DNA of 64,000 nucleotides from contig JACEFZ010028138.1 of assembly GCA_014155875.1 (NCBI GenBank), positions 124,001-188,000 of the forward strand, given 5' to 3'. Made by a program: the position numbers and the translations under genes. Origin of the DNA: Cepaea nemoralis (lineage: Eukaryota; Mollusca; Gastropoda; Stylommatophora; Helicidae). How positions within the stretch are numbered: position 1 is the first letter of the stretch; each line of letters opens with the position of its first letter. This document shows, piece after piece, positions 32,501-42,570 of this stretch. The notes under the pieces were generated by a model. The model had not been told where the DNA came from and did not search any database. It saw nothing but the letters and a program-made list of their open reading frames with translations.

Positions 32501-33347
32501 TGCAAAATCAAGCACTTAGAGTCACCACAGGAGGGATGAGATCAACCCCTATAGTGGAAATGGAGAAGATGGGGAGGACACAAACAATCAGTGAGCGCAG
32601 AGATACGAAAACGCTAATACAAGCAGAAAAGTTCCTCAGCTTGCCAGGCCACCCTATGAAGAACAGATTTGAAAACCTAGCTATGGGGCGGTTGAAAAAA
32701 GAAGTAGTTTTATCCACCAGGCCAAACGACTCTGCAGAGAAACCACCGATTTGCCCACAATTGGTATCCCCCTAACAACTATTCCAGAGCGAACTCCATG
32801 GAAAGATGAGCATAGACTATCATTACAAATCCAGACAAAAGTGAGAGGAATATTTGGCAAGGAAGAACAGAACAGTGTGCAGCGCAGAACAGCCACTCTC
32901 AGCTTCCTTGATGAAGAATACCCACAGGACCTCTGGATCCGAGCCTACACAGATGGGTCGGCACAAAATGCTATTCGAAATGGAGGAGCGGGAGTGTACA
33001 TAGAATACCCAAATAATACTAGGGACACAGCTAGAGTACCGACAGGAAAGTACTGCCATAACTATGATGCTGAAATTGAGGCAATCAAGATAGCAACAGA
33101 GAAATTAATAAATACCAGCAATGGTACACAACCTGTGGTGATACTGACAGATGCAAAATCAGTACTCGATGCGCTTTTGTCTGGGAAATTGCCAGTACTA
33201 AGGACACTACTTTCTGAACTTAGCAGTCAGCATAAGGTCACCATACAGTGGATACCATCCCACTGTGGAGTACCTGGAAACGACAGAGCTGATCAATTGG
33301 CTAAGGAAGGAGCCAAAGAAGAACAGCCTGATGTGCCCGTTACATAC
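29515..33347 (+). mobile_element. RNase H LINE (I/Nimb-like), 5' part, decayed
   Basis: ORF2 starts at 30061 (MHWNAEGVSNKK), overlapping the TAA of a short upstream frame as TAATG. Order: endonuclease (CCLQETHL, INYYCPSDRP, VCGDFNSHSQSWG, GGSDHRPVF), RT (KSPGADGISNEM, SYRPISLTSC, QAGFR, IDLKKAFDKVW, GVPLGGVLSPTLF, FADDLVLW), RNase H (YTDGSAQNA, DAEIEAIKIA, LTDAKSVLDAL, GNDRADQLA). Broken by frameshifts near 30300, 31845, 32120 and 32770 and stops at 31050, 31506 and 32470. It stops at 33347, where another LINE is inserted, and resumes at 42571. The 5' end is uncertain. Confidence 0.85.
32751..33347 (+). pseudogene. LINE RNase H domain
   Basis: The best preserved part of the plus-strand LINE. 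Asp in YTDGSAQN, Glu in YDAEIEAI, Asp in LTDAKSV and Asp in NDRADQLA are all in place, so the four RNase H catalytic acids are intact. Reading is cut by the insertion after DVPVTY and continues in frame at 42583 (HQKKS). Confidence 0.8.
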
Positions 33348-33429
33348 ATTGGCACCTTTCCGTCTTGACAGACGATAGTTTGGTACATTGTGCTTCAAAA
33401 AGGCTTAAATAACTGTCATATGGCAATAA

Positions 33430-34089
33430 CTACGATCCATGGCGGTGGCGAGTGTGGCTGGTAAGGCCAATTCTTGCTGCAAATGTTTGCCCACAGTAGG
33501 TGCATGTGAAAACATGGTCATTTCCACCATTTTGCACCATCTTACGTCTCTCACGCTCTGTGTGTGCTTTATCTGCAATCATTTTCTCCTTTGTCTTTAT
33601 TCCATTTCTGATAGTTGCCCTCCATGCAACACGTTCAGCGGCGACGTGCTCCCATTGTGCATTATCAATGCCTGTATCAATCATGTCCCGCTTACACACA
33701 TCTTTGTATCGTAGTAGAGGCCGACCCTGAGATCTCCTACCCGTCTGTAATTCACCAAAAAAGATGTCCTTTGGTATTCTACCATCATCCATCCTCCTAA
33801 CGTGTCCTATCCATCTAAGTCTACGAAGACTGAGCATGGAATACACCGTCACACAACCTGATCTTTCCAATACTTCAGTATTTGTGATTTTGTCTTGCCA
33901 CTTAATACCAAGTATTCTTCGCAGACACCGCATATGAAAGCTGTTTAAACGTTTCTCTTGGCGTGAGTAAGTTGTCCAGGTTTCACTGCCATAAAGAAGA
34001 GTACTAAGGACACAGGCTTGGTAGACGAGGACTTTTGTTTTGGCAGTAAGCTTCCTATTCTCCCAGACTCTTTTTGCTAACATGTTCAT
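33430..34089 (-). pseudogene. LINE C-terminal region with C2H2 zinc finger
   Basis: 219-codon frame: LLYGSETWTTYSRQEKRLNSFHMRCLRRILGIKW, RRLRWIGHVRRM, GRRSQGRPLLRYKDVCKRDM, then at the very end CTYCGQTFAARIGLTSHTRH, a C2H2-type finger. This finger is a known feature of one large group of invertebrate LINEs. It is one frameshift (near 34160) away from the reverse transcriptase frame. Confidence 0.75.
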
Positions 34090-34144
34090 TGTTGTTGCTG
34101 CCTTGCCAATCCTGATGTTGATTTCCTGATCGAGGGATAATTTG

Positions 34145-35608
34145 CTATTTACCTCTGATCCTAAGATATGTAAAATGGTCTACTATCTCCAGTTCGGCGT
34201 CGTCAATAAAGATTGATGGTACACCATGTGCACCTTGTGACATAATCTGTGTCTTCTTTTTGTTAATTGTTAAACCAAATTCAGAACAAGCATTGGAGAA
34301 TGCAGATAGTAGATGTTGTAATTCTTCCTCAGAGTGGGTCGTAATCGCAGCATCATCCGCAAAAAGCAACTCTCTGATTAGTACCCTGCTAATTTTGGTC
34401 TTGGCCTTCAATCTCTGAGCATTATAGAGGCCACCATCTGAGCGTGATTGAATGTATATACCGTCATCCTGATCACGAAAGGCATATTTCAGTAGAAGTG
34501 AAAAGTATATCCCAAAGAGGGTGGGGGCTAGTACACAACCTTGCTTAACTCCACTCTTGATTTCAAACTCTTCTGAAGTTGAGCCATCAAACTTGATTAT
34601 ACCCTTCATGCCTGTGTGGAACGATTCCACAATGGACAGAAGAGTTGGTGGACAGCCAATCTTCTTTAGTGCTTTGAACAGACCCTCACGACTGACCAAA
34701 TCGAATGCCTTTGTGAGGTCGATGAAGGCAATAAACAGTGGCTGATTTTGTTCCCGGCATTTTTCTTGCATCTGTCGCAATGAGAATATCATATCAATGG
34801 TAGACCGGTTCTGACGGAAGCCGCACTGTGATTCGGGGTAGACTTGATCTCCCAGGACTTGAAGTCTGCGCAGGACAATTCTGGCAAATACTTTCCCAAC
34901 AATACACAGAAGTGAGATACCCCTATAGTTGTTGCAGTCGCTCCGATCTCCCTTGTTCTTGTACAGCGTTATGATGTTTGAATCTTTGAAATCCTGTGGG
35001 ACTTGTCCTTCTCGCCAGCATAGCTCTATTAGCTGGTGGATCTGTAGAGCGAGGGTGTCTTGCCCACTCCTGATCACCTCTATTGGAATCCCATCCTTAC
35101 CTGGAGCCTTGCCAGATGCAAGCTCATTTATAGCACACTTAACTTCTGTTATAGTGGGAAGTGTGTCCAGGTGGTCAAGAGTTGGCAGGGACTCTATGGC
35201 GTTGAGGGCATCATCCGCCAGCTTGGTCTCACTTGAGTAAAGCTCTAAATAGTGCTCGACCCATCTATCCATCTGCTGTTTCTTATCAGTGATGATTTCT
35301 CCAGTCAAGGTTTTCAGCGGTGCACTTCTTTTGATCATTGGACCACAGGCTTTCTTTATCCCTTCATACATGCTTCTGATGTTTCCCTTATCACTTGCGA
35401 TTTGAATGGACTCGCATAACTTGATCCAATAGTCATTCGCACACTGCCTGGCAGCCTTTTGTACATCCTTCCTCGCTTGCTTCAGCTCACTCAGAGTGTT
35501 ACGCGTTGGTCTTTCCTTGTTTCTAAAGAGAGCTATCTTCTTTTTATCAATCAAGGGCTGCAGTATCTGGCTGTTTGCCGCAAACCAGTCCTGCCTCTTA
35601 TGATCCAC
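34145..35608 (-). CDS. LINE reverse transcriptase, 487 codons
   Basis: Reverse transcriptase of the zinc-finger LINE. Visible motifs: SGKAPGKDGIPIEVI, NNYRGISLLC, QCGFRQNRSTIDMIF, FIDLTKAFDLVSR, SGVKQGCVLAPTLFGIYF, catalytic LLFADDAAITT, and GLTINKKKTQIM. It ends in FTYLRIRGK, where a frameshift interrupts the YLGS region. The frame is open upstream of the listed Met, into KRIYTAKHKSSPRIN, and on to the insertion junction at 35826, where it continues in frame with the endonuclease at 41076. Confidence 0.85.
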   Translation of the reverse strand: MDHKRQDWFAANSQILQPLIDKKKIALFRNKERPTRNTLSELKQARKDVQKAARQCANDYWIKLCESIQIASDKGNIRSMYEGIKKACGPMIKRSAPLKTLTGEIITDKKQQMDRWVEHYLELYSSETKLADDALNAIESLPTLDHLDTLPTITEVKCAINELASGKAPGKDGIPIEVIRSGQDTLALQIHQLIELCWREGQVPQDFKDSNIITLYKNKGDRSDCNNYRGISLLCIVGKVFARIVLRRLQVLGDQVYPESQCGFRQNRSTIDMIFSLRQMQEKCREQNQPLFIAFIDLTKAFDLVSREGLFKALKKIGCPPTLLSIVESFHTGMKGIIKFDGSTSEEFEIKSGVKQGCVLAPTLFGIYFSLLLKYAFRDQDDGIYIQSRSDGGLYNAQRLKAKTKISRVLIRELLFADDAAITTHSEEELQHLLSAFSNACSEFGLTINKKKTQIMSQGAHGVPSIFIDDAELEIVDHFTYLRIRGK

Positions 35609-36849
35609 AGTGCCGTAAACCCCTACCGCTGTTTTATAAATAGTTTCCTTAAGTTTACTCCATTTATCATTTACTATACAATTTTCTGATGTATCATTGA
35701 AAGCGTCCTCAAGTTGCTGTTGAAATTCAAAGCACTTTCCAGGATCGTGAGTGTTAATAATATTAATCCTGGGGCTAGACTTGTGTTTAGCTGTGTAGAT
35801 TCTCTTTGGTCTCAGTCTAACCCTTGTGTCGCGTAACGTATTCTACTAGGATGGAATTGGATCAAAGTAGATACTAAATAGACTTCTACGAATAGAGAAT
35901 CTAACCACTGCTGAAGAAGCGATCAAATGACTCGCAATTCTAGAAGAATGATTATCAAAGTCCCAGAATGGATCACTACTTCTAAACAGTGCCAGGCGGA
36001 AAGTTATGACGACTAACTGTACTAACACACGAAGACAGTATGTCAAGTTATTCCTGCTAACGTGCCTGGAAGAATAATGAGCCCCCACTGCCTAATGTAT
36101 TCTCACACAACAGGAGATAAGACAGAATGATACGTATAGATGTAGTCCTTTCACTCGTCACACAATCTGATGATGCTAATGCTAATCCTATAATGACAGA
36201 CGCAGTTGTTAAAAGTACAAATATAACATAACGTTTAATCCTAAAGAACACTACGTGAGCCCCACTGGGAACTCACTGACACATAAGAGATACGCAGATC
36301 CCTGAACTTTCTACAAGATAATGTTCAGCTAGAGGATAGAATCATAGACTTCTAGCCGATAGTGGACAAATTTTGATTGCTGTGCAGTGGCAAACGGGTG
36401 GGTAGCCACTCATCTGATAATCCTTAGCCTCCTGGATGGTAAGCTGTCAGTGCTGACTGGATCGTGGTATGGACTCCACTCTCTGCTGCATCAAGTGAGT
36501 GGTTCGTAGCTCAATCACCGGTCGTGACTACGGCTACAGATGATCAGGGTGCAGACTCTGTGAATGACAGTGAGAAGGAGTGAATAATCCTTCAAGACAG
36601 AATTGTAAATTCTTTTGGCCGTGTCATTGTCCTGCATGGCATGCTTGTCTCATAAATTTCACTAGCATGTATTATCTAAATTTACACATTTTGATTCCTT
36701 ATCTGAAATCTACAACAGCACACTGATCTAATGGAAACAGCACACAAATGATATCCAATTCTCTCTGCTGACATTTAGATCAAACATGTACAATCACAAT
36801 GCTCTACTTCAAAGACCACATTCCAAATATATATTCTAAGTCATGATTA

Positions 36850-36957
36850 ATCATGGAAACATGAACCACAATTCACATAATGAATTAACAGTACATATAG
36901 GATGACTTCAATGGAATGAAACTCAAGACGTCACAACTCCGACGTCACATATACATT
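36850..36957. repeat. ~150-bp tandem repeat, unit 1 (left part)
   Basis: ATGGAAACATGAACCACAAT, ATGAATTAACAGTACATAT and AATGGAATGAAACTC are echoed at 39778-39860 (ATGGAAACACACAAACTACA, ATGAATTAACATCACATATT, ATAGAATGAAATG). After removing the LINE the spacing is about 150 bp, so the LINE landed inside unit 1. Confidence 0.7.
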
Positions 36958-36976
36958 CAATCAATCAATCAATCAA

Positions 36977-37426
36977 TCATGTGCCATGCCGGAAAGCGTG
37001 GGCGGTCATGATTCGCCATTTCACTCGATCACCAGAGTCGTGGATCAGCTCAGTGTTCCTGTCTCGTCCATGCCATGTGGCCAAGCCATCCAGGTATTTT
37101 CCTCTCGGTCTTCCTCTTGGTCTGTTCCCTTCGATCTTGCCAGCTGTCACTAAGTTCTCCAGTCCATTTCTTCTCATAACATGTCCAAAAAATTTTGACT
37201 GTCTACGTCTAATTTCTCTAATCAATCTACGATTTTCATTTGTCTCTTGTAGTACTTGGTCATTGGTTTTTCTATCTGTCCATGGTATTCTTTGCATTTT
37301 CCTCAGAAACCACATTTCTGCAGCCATCAGATGTTTTTCAGCTTGACTGCACATTGTCCAAGTTTCACATCCATACAAAAGAACAGGCTCTATGTATCCC
37401 CTCAACAGCTCTTTTTCTCGTTTCAA
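36977..37426 (-). pseudogene. C-terminal part of the RTE-like LINE protein
   Basis: 149-codon frame continuing the protein after the frameshift: RGYIEPVLLYGCETWTM, MWFLRKMQRIPWTDRKTND, FFGHVMRRNGLENLVTAGKI, RPRGRPRGKYLDGLATWHGR, ending TAHAFRHGT. All copies in the window share this end. Confidence 0.8.
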
Positions 37427-39716
37427 TTGACATCATTTTATTGGTCAGAATGTTTTTCATCTTGCTAAAGGCTACTTTCGCAATGGCGATTCTTGTTCTA
37501 ATCTCTTCAAGGCATCTGCCATCAGATGTTATGACTGTTCCGAGATAATTGAACCGATTCACTTGTTGAAGAATATTCCCATTTACTTGTATATTACATT
37601 GTGGTACTTCGTTCTTCCTAGTGACGACCATAACCTGTGTCTTCCTACAATTTAATTCCAACCCCAGCTGCTCACTGTGTACAACCACAGCGTCTACTAA
37701 TTGTTGCAGATCCTGTGCATTGTCTGCAATCAATACTGTATCATCTGCATATCTAATGTTATTTATGTTTCGTCCTCCAATGCTGATTCCATTTAGGTCT
37801 TCTACATTTCTGAAAATATTTTCACTGTATAGGGAAAAAAGATCTGGAGACATTACACATCCCTGCCTAACACCTCTCTTAATAGGTTGGTATTGTCCTA
37901 CTTCATTATCAATTCTTATGGCAGCTTGTTGTTTCCAATATATGTTTTTTATAAGTCTAATGTCTTTCCCATCAATTTGTAGATCTGCAAGCATATCCAC
38001 AATGTTGACATGTCTAACTCTATCAAAAGCCTTTGTGTAGTCAATAAAGCAAAGATGTATATCCTTGTTTACTTCTAAAGCACGTTCAATAACTGTTCGC
38101 AGCATATACACAGCATTTACTGTACCCTTTCCTTCTACAAAACCACATTGTTCTTCCCCTATTTCAGGTTGTATTTTCTTCCTCACTCTTTGCATAATAA
38201 TTCGTAACAAAATCTTTGTGATGTGACTCATTATACTAATTGTTCTATGTTGATCACATTCTAAGGTTCCTGATTTCTTTGGGATTGCAATAAATACAGA
38301 ATTACATAATTCAGAAGGTATATCTCCAGTATCATATAATGTGTTCAGCAGTCTAGTGACTTGTTCTAGACCAAATTCTTCTAAAGCTTTAATCATTTCT
38401 GTTGTGATGTTATCTGCACCGGGGGCCTTGCCAGCTTTCATATGCTTAAGAACATTTTGAACCTCCATCTTTAAAATTGCTGGTCCTTCATTATTAAATC
38501 TAATAGCATACTGTTCCTCTCTGTTATCATTATACAGGTCTTTCACATAATCTGTCCATACATGTAGAATCTGATCTTTTTCTATTATGATTTTGCCATC
38601 TTTAGTTTTTAGACAGCCTGTTGATGTACTTGTTCTTTTATTAGTAAGCTCCTGAATTCTTTTGTGTACTAATTTGGTATTTTGACTGTTGTGTTGTTTT
38701 TCAATTTCTAAGCACTTTTCCTCAAGCCATGATTCTTTTGCCTTCCTACATAATATTCTGACTTGTCTGTGAATTTCTTCATATTTGGCAGGATTATTTT
38801 TGTTGAGTCTTCTTGTTTCCATTAAGTGTAAAATTTCCTCAGTCATCCATTTCTTACGACCCACCTTCTTTAATTTTGGAATAGTTGTTTCTGCAGCCAC
38901 ATTGATTGAATTCTTTAACATTTCCCATTGATCATCCACATCCTGGAATAGGATCTCTAGATCAGACAATATTTCAAATCTGTTCTGTACTTCTATGTTG
39001 AATTTGTTTTGTATTTCCTTGTCATTACTCAATGTACACAAATCATATTTAGTGTTCCCTGTTGTATACTTGACTTTCTTCAACTTTATCCTCAATGTTC
39101 CTGTGAGTAATCTGTGGTCACTATAACAATCAGCACTGGGAACTGTTTTTGCTACTGTTAGGGCGTTTCTAAATCTTCTGCTAATGAGAATGTAGTCAAT
39201 CTGGTTTCTAATCCTGCTATCAGGACTCCTCCATGTCCATAATCTTCTAGGGTGTTGTTTGAACCAGGTGTTTCCTACAATCATTTCCTGTTCTTTTGCC
39301 CACTCTACTAGTCTGTATCCTCTTTCATTTCTCTCTCCTAAACCATAGTTTCCTACTGTGTATCTATCCCCTTGATTTCCTACTTTTGCATTGAAGTCCC
39401 CTATTATGATGTTTATTTCTGAATTTTTACATTTCTTTAAGGCAGACTCTATGTCATTATAAAATTCCTCTACACTATCTTCACTAGACTCTCCTGTTGG
39501 GGCATATACTTGAATAACATTTATGTTAAAAGGTCTGCCACTCAATTTAACTAGTAATACTCTGTCCGACACGGCCCAATATCCCTGAACAGACGTTGAT
39601 GTTTTCAGGTCCAAAATTATTGCCACTCCCCTATGTCGATCCTCACCTCCAGAATAAATAATCTTAAAATCTTTATGTATCTTGATGCCTGCTCCTGTCC
39701 ATCTCGTTTCGCACAT
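37365..39716 (-). CDS. RTE-like LINE endonuclease-reverse transcriptase, 783 codons
   Basis: The longest RTE-like frame in the window. Residues ~1-200: APE-type endonuclease (CETRWTGAGIKIH, IQVYAPTGES, IIIGDFNAKVGNQGD, RNERGYRLVEWA, RLWTWRSPDSRIRNQIDYI, CYSDHRL). ~210-400: linker rich in charged helices. ~400-720: RT (AGKAPGADNITTEMI, HRTISIMSHITKILLR, CGFVEGKGTVNAVYMLR, FIDYTKAFDRVRH, RGVRQGCVMSPDLFSLY, catalytic YADDTVLIAD, LGLELNCRKTQVMVV). The last residues (RAVEGIHRACSF) are out of frame. The start lacks the first ~30 residues of the domain, as seen in the copy at 26 kb. The single frameshift suggests a fairly young copy. Confidence 0.88.
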   Translation of the reverse strand: MCETRWTGAGIKIHKDFKIIYSGGEDRHRGVAIILDLKTSTSVQGYWAVSDRVLLVKLSGRPFNINVIQVYAPTGESSEDSVEEFYNDIESALKKCKNSEINIIIGDFNAKVGNQGDRYTVGNYGLGERNERGYRLVEWAKEQEMIVGNTWFKQHPRRLWTWRSPDSRIRNQIDYILISRRFRNALTVAKTVPSADCYSDHRLLTGTLRIKLKKVKYTTGNTKYDLCTLSNDKEIQNKFNIEVQNRFEILSDLEILFQDVDDQWEMLKNSINVAAETTIPKLKKVGRKKWMTEEILHLMETRRLNKNNPAKYEEIHRQVRILCRKAKESWLEEKCLEIEKQHNSQNTKLVHKRIQELTNKRTSTSTGCLKTKDGKIIIEKDQILHVWTDYVKDLYNDNREEQYAIRFNNEGPAILKMEVQNVLKHMKAGKAPGADNITTEMIKALEEFGLEQVTRLLNTLYDTGDIPSELCNSVFIAIPKKSGTLECDQHRTISIMSHITKILLRIIMQRVRKKIQPEIGEEQCGFVEGKGTVNAVYMLRTVIERALEVNKDIHLCFIDYTKAFDRVRHVNIVDMLADLQIDGKDIRLIKNIYWKQQAAIRIDNEVGQYQPIKRGVRQGCVMSPDLFSLYSENIFRNVEDLNGISIGGRNINNIRYADDTVLIADNAQDLQQLVDAVVVHSEQLGLELNCRKTQVMVVTRKNEVPQCNIQVNGNILQQVNRFNYLGTVITSDGRCLEEIRTRIAIAKVAFSKMKNILTNKMMSIETRKRAVEGIHRACSFVWM

Positions 39717-39733
39717 ACCTAATATATTACATT

Positions 39734-39935
39734 AACAAACCATTAAATCGATGAAACACCACACATCATTTTCCAAGTATGGAAACACACAAACTACACT
39801 CCACACGATGAATTAACATCACATATTGATGAATTCCATAGAATGAAATGAAATCACACACAACAACTATAACTTCACGATGTACACGAGTGAACCATTA
39901 AAATCAATGAAACACCCCAAGTTCACTTAAAGAGT
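39734..39935. repeat. ~150-bp tandem repeat, rest of unit 1 and unit 2
   Basis: CATTAAATCGATGAAACACC at 39741 and CATTAAAATCAATGAAACAC at 39896 mark the same point of successive units, 155 bp apart. Confidence 0.7.
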
Positions 39936-41070
39936 TATGAGTTGTACTACTAGCAAGTCTTCCTTATATTAATTAAAATAAAATTAATTATCTAGAAGAT
40001 TTCTTAGCTAGGTTTAAGATTACTTTCACTATACACAAGAACAATATTAGGGTTGGAGAATTCCCCCAAGGTTTGAACTTTGTTAAGTGGGCCATATTGG
40101 ACCACATGGTAGTAATCTGACTATGGGCAAGATAAGAGATTAATAAAGAATAATTAATTGTACCTATTCACTCTCTGAACTAATTCCTTCCACTAATAAG
40201 TATATTATCTAGAGAAATACGCTAGCTCCGAAGTTTAAGCACATAATTAAATTATCTTAACTCTAATCGTCTACTGACTAACTCAGGTGTCCTTCCGCAG
40301 GCGGATACCTAATTTCGAGAATCACGTAATGTAATTTATCCATGTTTTTAATGCCACATGTGACGACCTTTGCGTTTTACCCTTGTCGGCAAGCCACATG
40401 GCACAACATGGTCCTAATTCTAATATTAGTTAACTAACACTAGTTTTAATTAATAGTATCTATTATCGATCGGCATGGCCTTTAGATTTTGCCGGCAGAT
40501 TGACACACAAAAATATTTAACAAAATTATTATTAACTCACCCTGCAACTAGATTTTGACTGGCCTATCGGGAGTGGAGACTATCATTGGCTTTTCTATGT
40601 TTTAGAGTGTTGTTCGGCTTAACAAGAGCCAGCAATAAAATGTGTTTAAACACAGACAGGTGTTCAATTTTAGCCAATTGACGTGATAGTAGCTCCTGCT
40701 CCCTCCAGCCGGCTGTCAGAAAATGGCAGACGTTAGGGTGCTACCGGAAGTTAACTTCTCATCCAGGAGAGTTCCCTTCCTGTGGCCAAATTATTATTCA
40801 CAGCCAAACCTGAATATAAAATTCAGCCTGACTTGATTTCTTGGCTTGTAAACGAACTCTACCCTACATCTACATCTAACTATAAGAAGAAATAGTATTT
40901 ACCTCTCTCTATAGTTTTATGTATATAAATACACTAACCAAAGACGATTTTATCTAATATTTGAAAATATAGATAAAAATAAAAATTACTACAGGATACA
41001 TAGAGGGGTTTACTGAGGGCTATCTCCATCTAGTAACAAAACGATCTGAGAGGTGGGCCAACCTGTCACA
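39936..41070. other. Remaining part of the LTR-type insertion
   Basis: AT-rich, non-coding, no recognised motif except the terminal ...CTGTCACA. Confidence 0.5.
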
Positions 41071-41799
41071 CCTTGCAACAACCAAAGAATGATCTGTATC
41101 ACAGTCAGCACTGTGGTAACTTCGAGTTAATGATGTATGGTTCAGATGTTGTCTCCGTGTGATAATGAAGTCCAGCTGATGCCAATGGCCGGATCTTGGA
41201 TGTTTCCATGTGACCTTATGCATCTCTTTTGTTTTAAAAAAGGAGTTTGTAATACATAGGTCATTTCTAGTGCAATGCTCCAGCAGCCTTTGCCCATTAT
41301 CATTCATACGACCCATGTTGTATTTTCCAAGGCACACTGGCCATGAACTCGAGTCCTTGCCCACACGAGCATTTAAATCACCGAGCATATAAATGTAGTC
41401 GGAGTTTGGAACAGCCTTGATCGCAGAGTCTAGCTGCTCATAGAACGTATCTTTCACATCGTCAGAGGAAGTGAGTGTCGGTGCATATGCAGTGAGAATG
41501 GTGGCAAATCCACAAGAGGTTGCCAAGCGCAGTGATAATAATCTTTCATTACCTCCAGCTGGGATATCAATCATTCCCAGTAGCGAATTCTTCACTGCAA
41601 AGCCCACACCGTGTTGTCTTTTTTTTGCCTGCCCTCTTCCCTTCCAAAAAAAGGTGTAATTGTTTTCCATGAGTGACCCTTCCTGCAGGCCAGCAATATC
41701 AATGTTAAGACGATTGAGTTCAGCATCAATCACAGCCGTTTTTCTCACATCGTCAATATTTGTCAAGTCAGTGGAAAATCCTGGACACATGGTTCTCAC
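41020..41799 (-). CDS. LINE APE-type endonuclease domain
   Basis: N-terminal nuclease of the zinc-finger LINE; it nicks chromosomal DNA to prime reverse transcription. Motifs: LATWNVRTM just upstream of the listed Met, GLQEGS, GVGFAVKN, LTAYAPT, YMLGDLNARVGKD, NGQRLLEHC, TWKHPRSGHWHQLDFI, DCDTDHSLVV. The codons after VVAR (CDRLAHLSDRF...) belong to the LTR-type insertion, not to the LINE; the true continuation is at 35821 and below. No in-frame ATG was found upstream of LATWNVR before a TAG. Confidence 0.8.
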   Translation of the reverse strand: MRTMCPGFSTDLTNIDDVRKTAVIDAELNRLNIDIAGLQEGSLMENNYTFFWKGRGQAKKRQHGVGFAVKNSLLGMIDIPAGGNERLLSLRLATSCGFATILTAYAPTLTSSDDVKDTFYEQLDSAIKAVPNSDYIYMLGDLNARVGKDSSSWPVCLGKYNMGRMNDNGQRLLEHCTRNDLCITNSFFKTKEMHKVTWKHPRSGHWHQLDFIITRRQHLNHTSLTRSYHSADCDTDHSLVVARCDRLAHLSDRFVTRWR

Positions 41800-42570
41800 G
41801 TTCCAGGTTGCAAGCCGTAGCTTGAGATTTCTATTATTCTTTTTATTAGTACCTGGTACATTGGTTTTACAGCCTGCGATACAGATTTTGTCCTAGCCCC
41901 AAGCACCCATTGAAGCAGGCAGGCTGTGGCGGATCAGCACCCAATTGGCCGGGGGCTGCCCAGCTTGAGGCGGGCGGTAGCTGATCAGTGACACCTGTAG
42001 GTGTCTCCCACCGTCAGAGGCAACGCGTGGCGCCCCATGTCTACGCCAACTGACAAGGACTTATAACCCGTAACAGTTGCCTCTCGCTTTGATTCCGAGA
42101 CCGGTTAAGACCAGGGATGGAGTTATTGCCTCTCCATAGCACAAAGCCTGGGCTAAAATAAAGAAACCATGTGTTGCCCATGCAGCATGATCCCTCTCTC
42201 GGCCTGCCTAGTTCACTCCAGAGGAAAGTTAACACCTATACATCTGGAACAAGACAAGCTGCAGAAGCTGCCGGATCAGCAAAGCAATGCTCTAACTGTC
42301 CGCCTGTCGGAGCTTCGATCCTAGACCAGCTGCCAACCAAGGCTTAGGGCCTGGTCTGCCCTGCCATGACTTATTTTGTCTTTGGGTTGCATTTCCTCGC
42401 ACCAGGATAAGGCTAGTACCCTCCCAATTGCGCTCTTCCGCCCGAAGCCGTTGGCACAATGTGGGGTGTCGGGTTTGGTAAGCGCCGCCCAACATTCGGC
42501 GCTGACAGAAAGCAGGTAGTGCCGTCTACTGTCATACGGTAGCTCAGTCATATCTGACTAAGACCTGACT
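41071..42570 (-). mobile_element. LINE with C-terminal zinc finger, 5' part
   Basis: 5' leader of about 700 bp (41880-42570, GC-richer than the surroundings) followed by the endonuclease. The 5' end is fixed by the 12-bp duplication at 42571-42582. Together with 33348-35826 this makes an element of about 3.98 kb. Confidence 0.88.

Larger units (their letters stand above)
33348..35826 (-). mobile_element. LINE with C-terminal zinc finger, 3' part
   Basis: Inserted in the RNase H LINE with the 12-bp duplication CCCGTTACATAC (33336-33347, 42571-42582). This segment holds its 3' UTR, zinc finger, reverse transcriptase and linker; the endonuclease and 5' leader are at 41071-42570. The 3' end has no long tail. 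The element is itself split by an LTR-type insertion at 35827-41070. Confidence 0.9.
36958..39727 (-). mobile_element. RTE-like LINE, 5' truncated, best preserved
   Basis: Tail (TTGA)n at 36958-36978, 3' coding end ATGTGCCATGCCGGAAAGCG. The 5' end is inside the endonuclease N-terminus (NILGMCETRW). TACATT at 36952-36957 and 39728-39733 may be a 6-bp target duplication. Only one frameshift was seen, at about 37408 (CCTCAACAGCTC against CCTCAACACTC in the copy at 23 kb). Confidence 0.9.
35827..41070 (+). mobile_element. LTR-type insertion (solo-LTR-like), contains a LINE
   Basis: Starts TGTCGCGTAACG and ends CAACCTGTCACA (TG...CA) with the 5-bp duplication CCTTG (35822-35826, 41071-41075). Removing it rejoins the host LINE frame (...LVVAR then VRLRPKR). 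Without the inner LINE it is about 2.47 kb. No gag, pol or second terminal repeat was seen, so a long solo LTR is the best reading; a non-autonomous LTR element is the alternative. Strand is arbitrary. Confidence 0.75.

Noticed and set aside
35842..41037. Inverted words TACTAGGATGG / TACTAGATGG as terminal repeats of the 5-kb insertion
   Set aside because: They do not extend beyond about 10 bp and give no target duplication. The CCTTG duplication with TG...CA ends restores the reading frame and fits much better.
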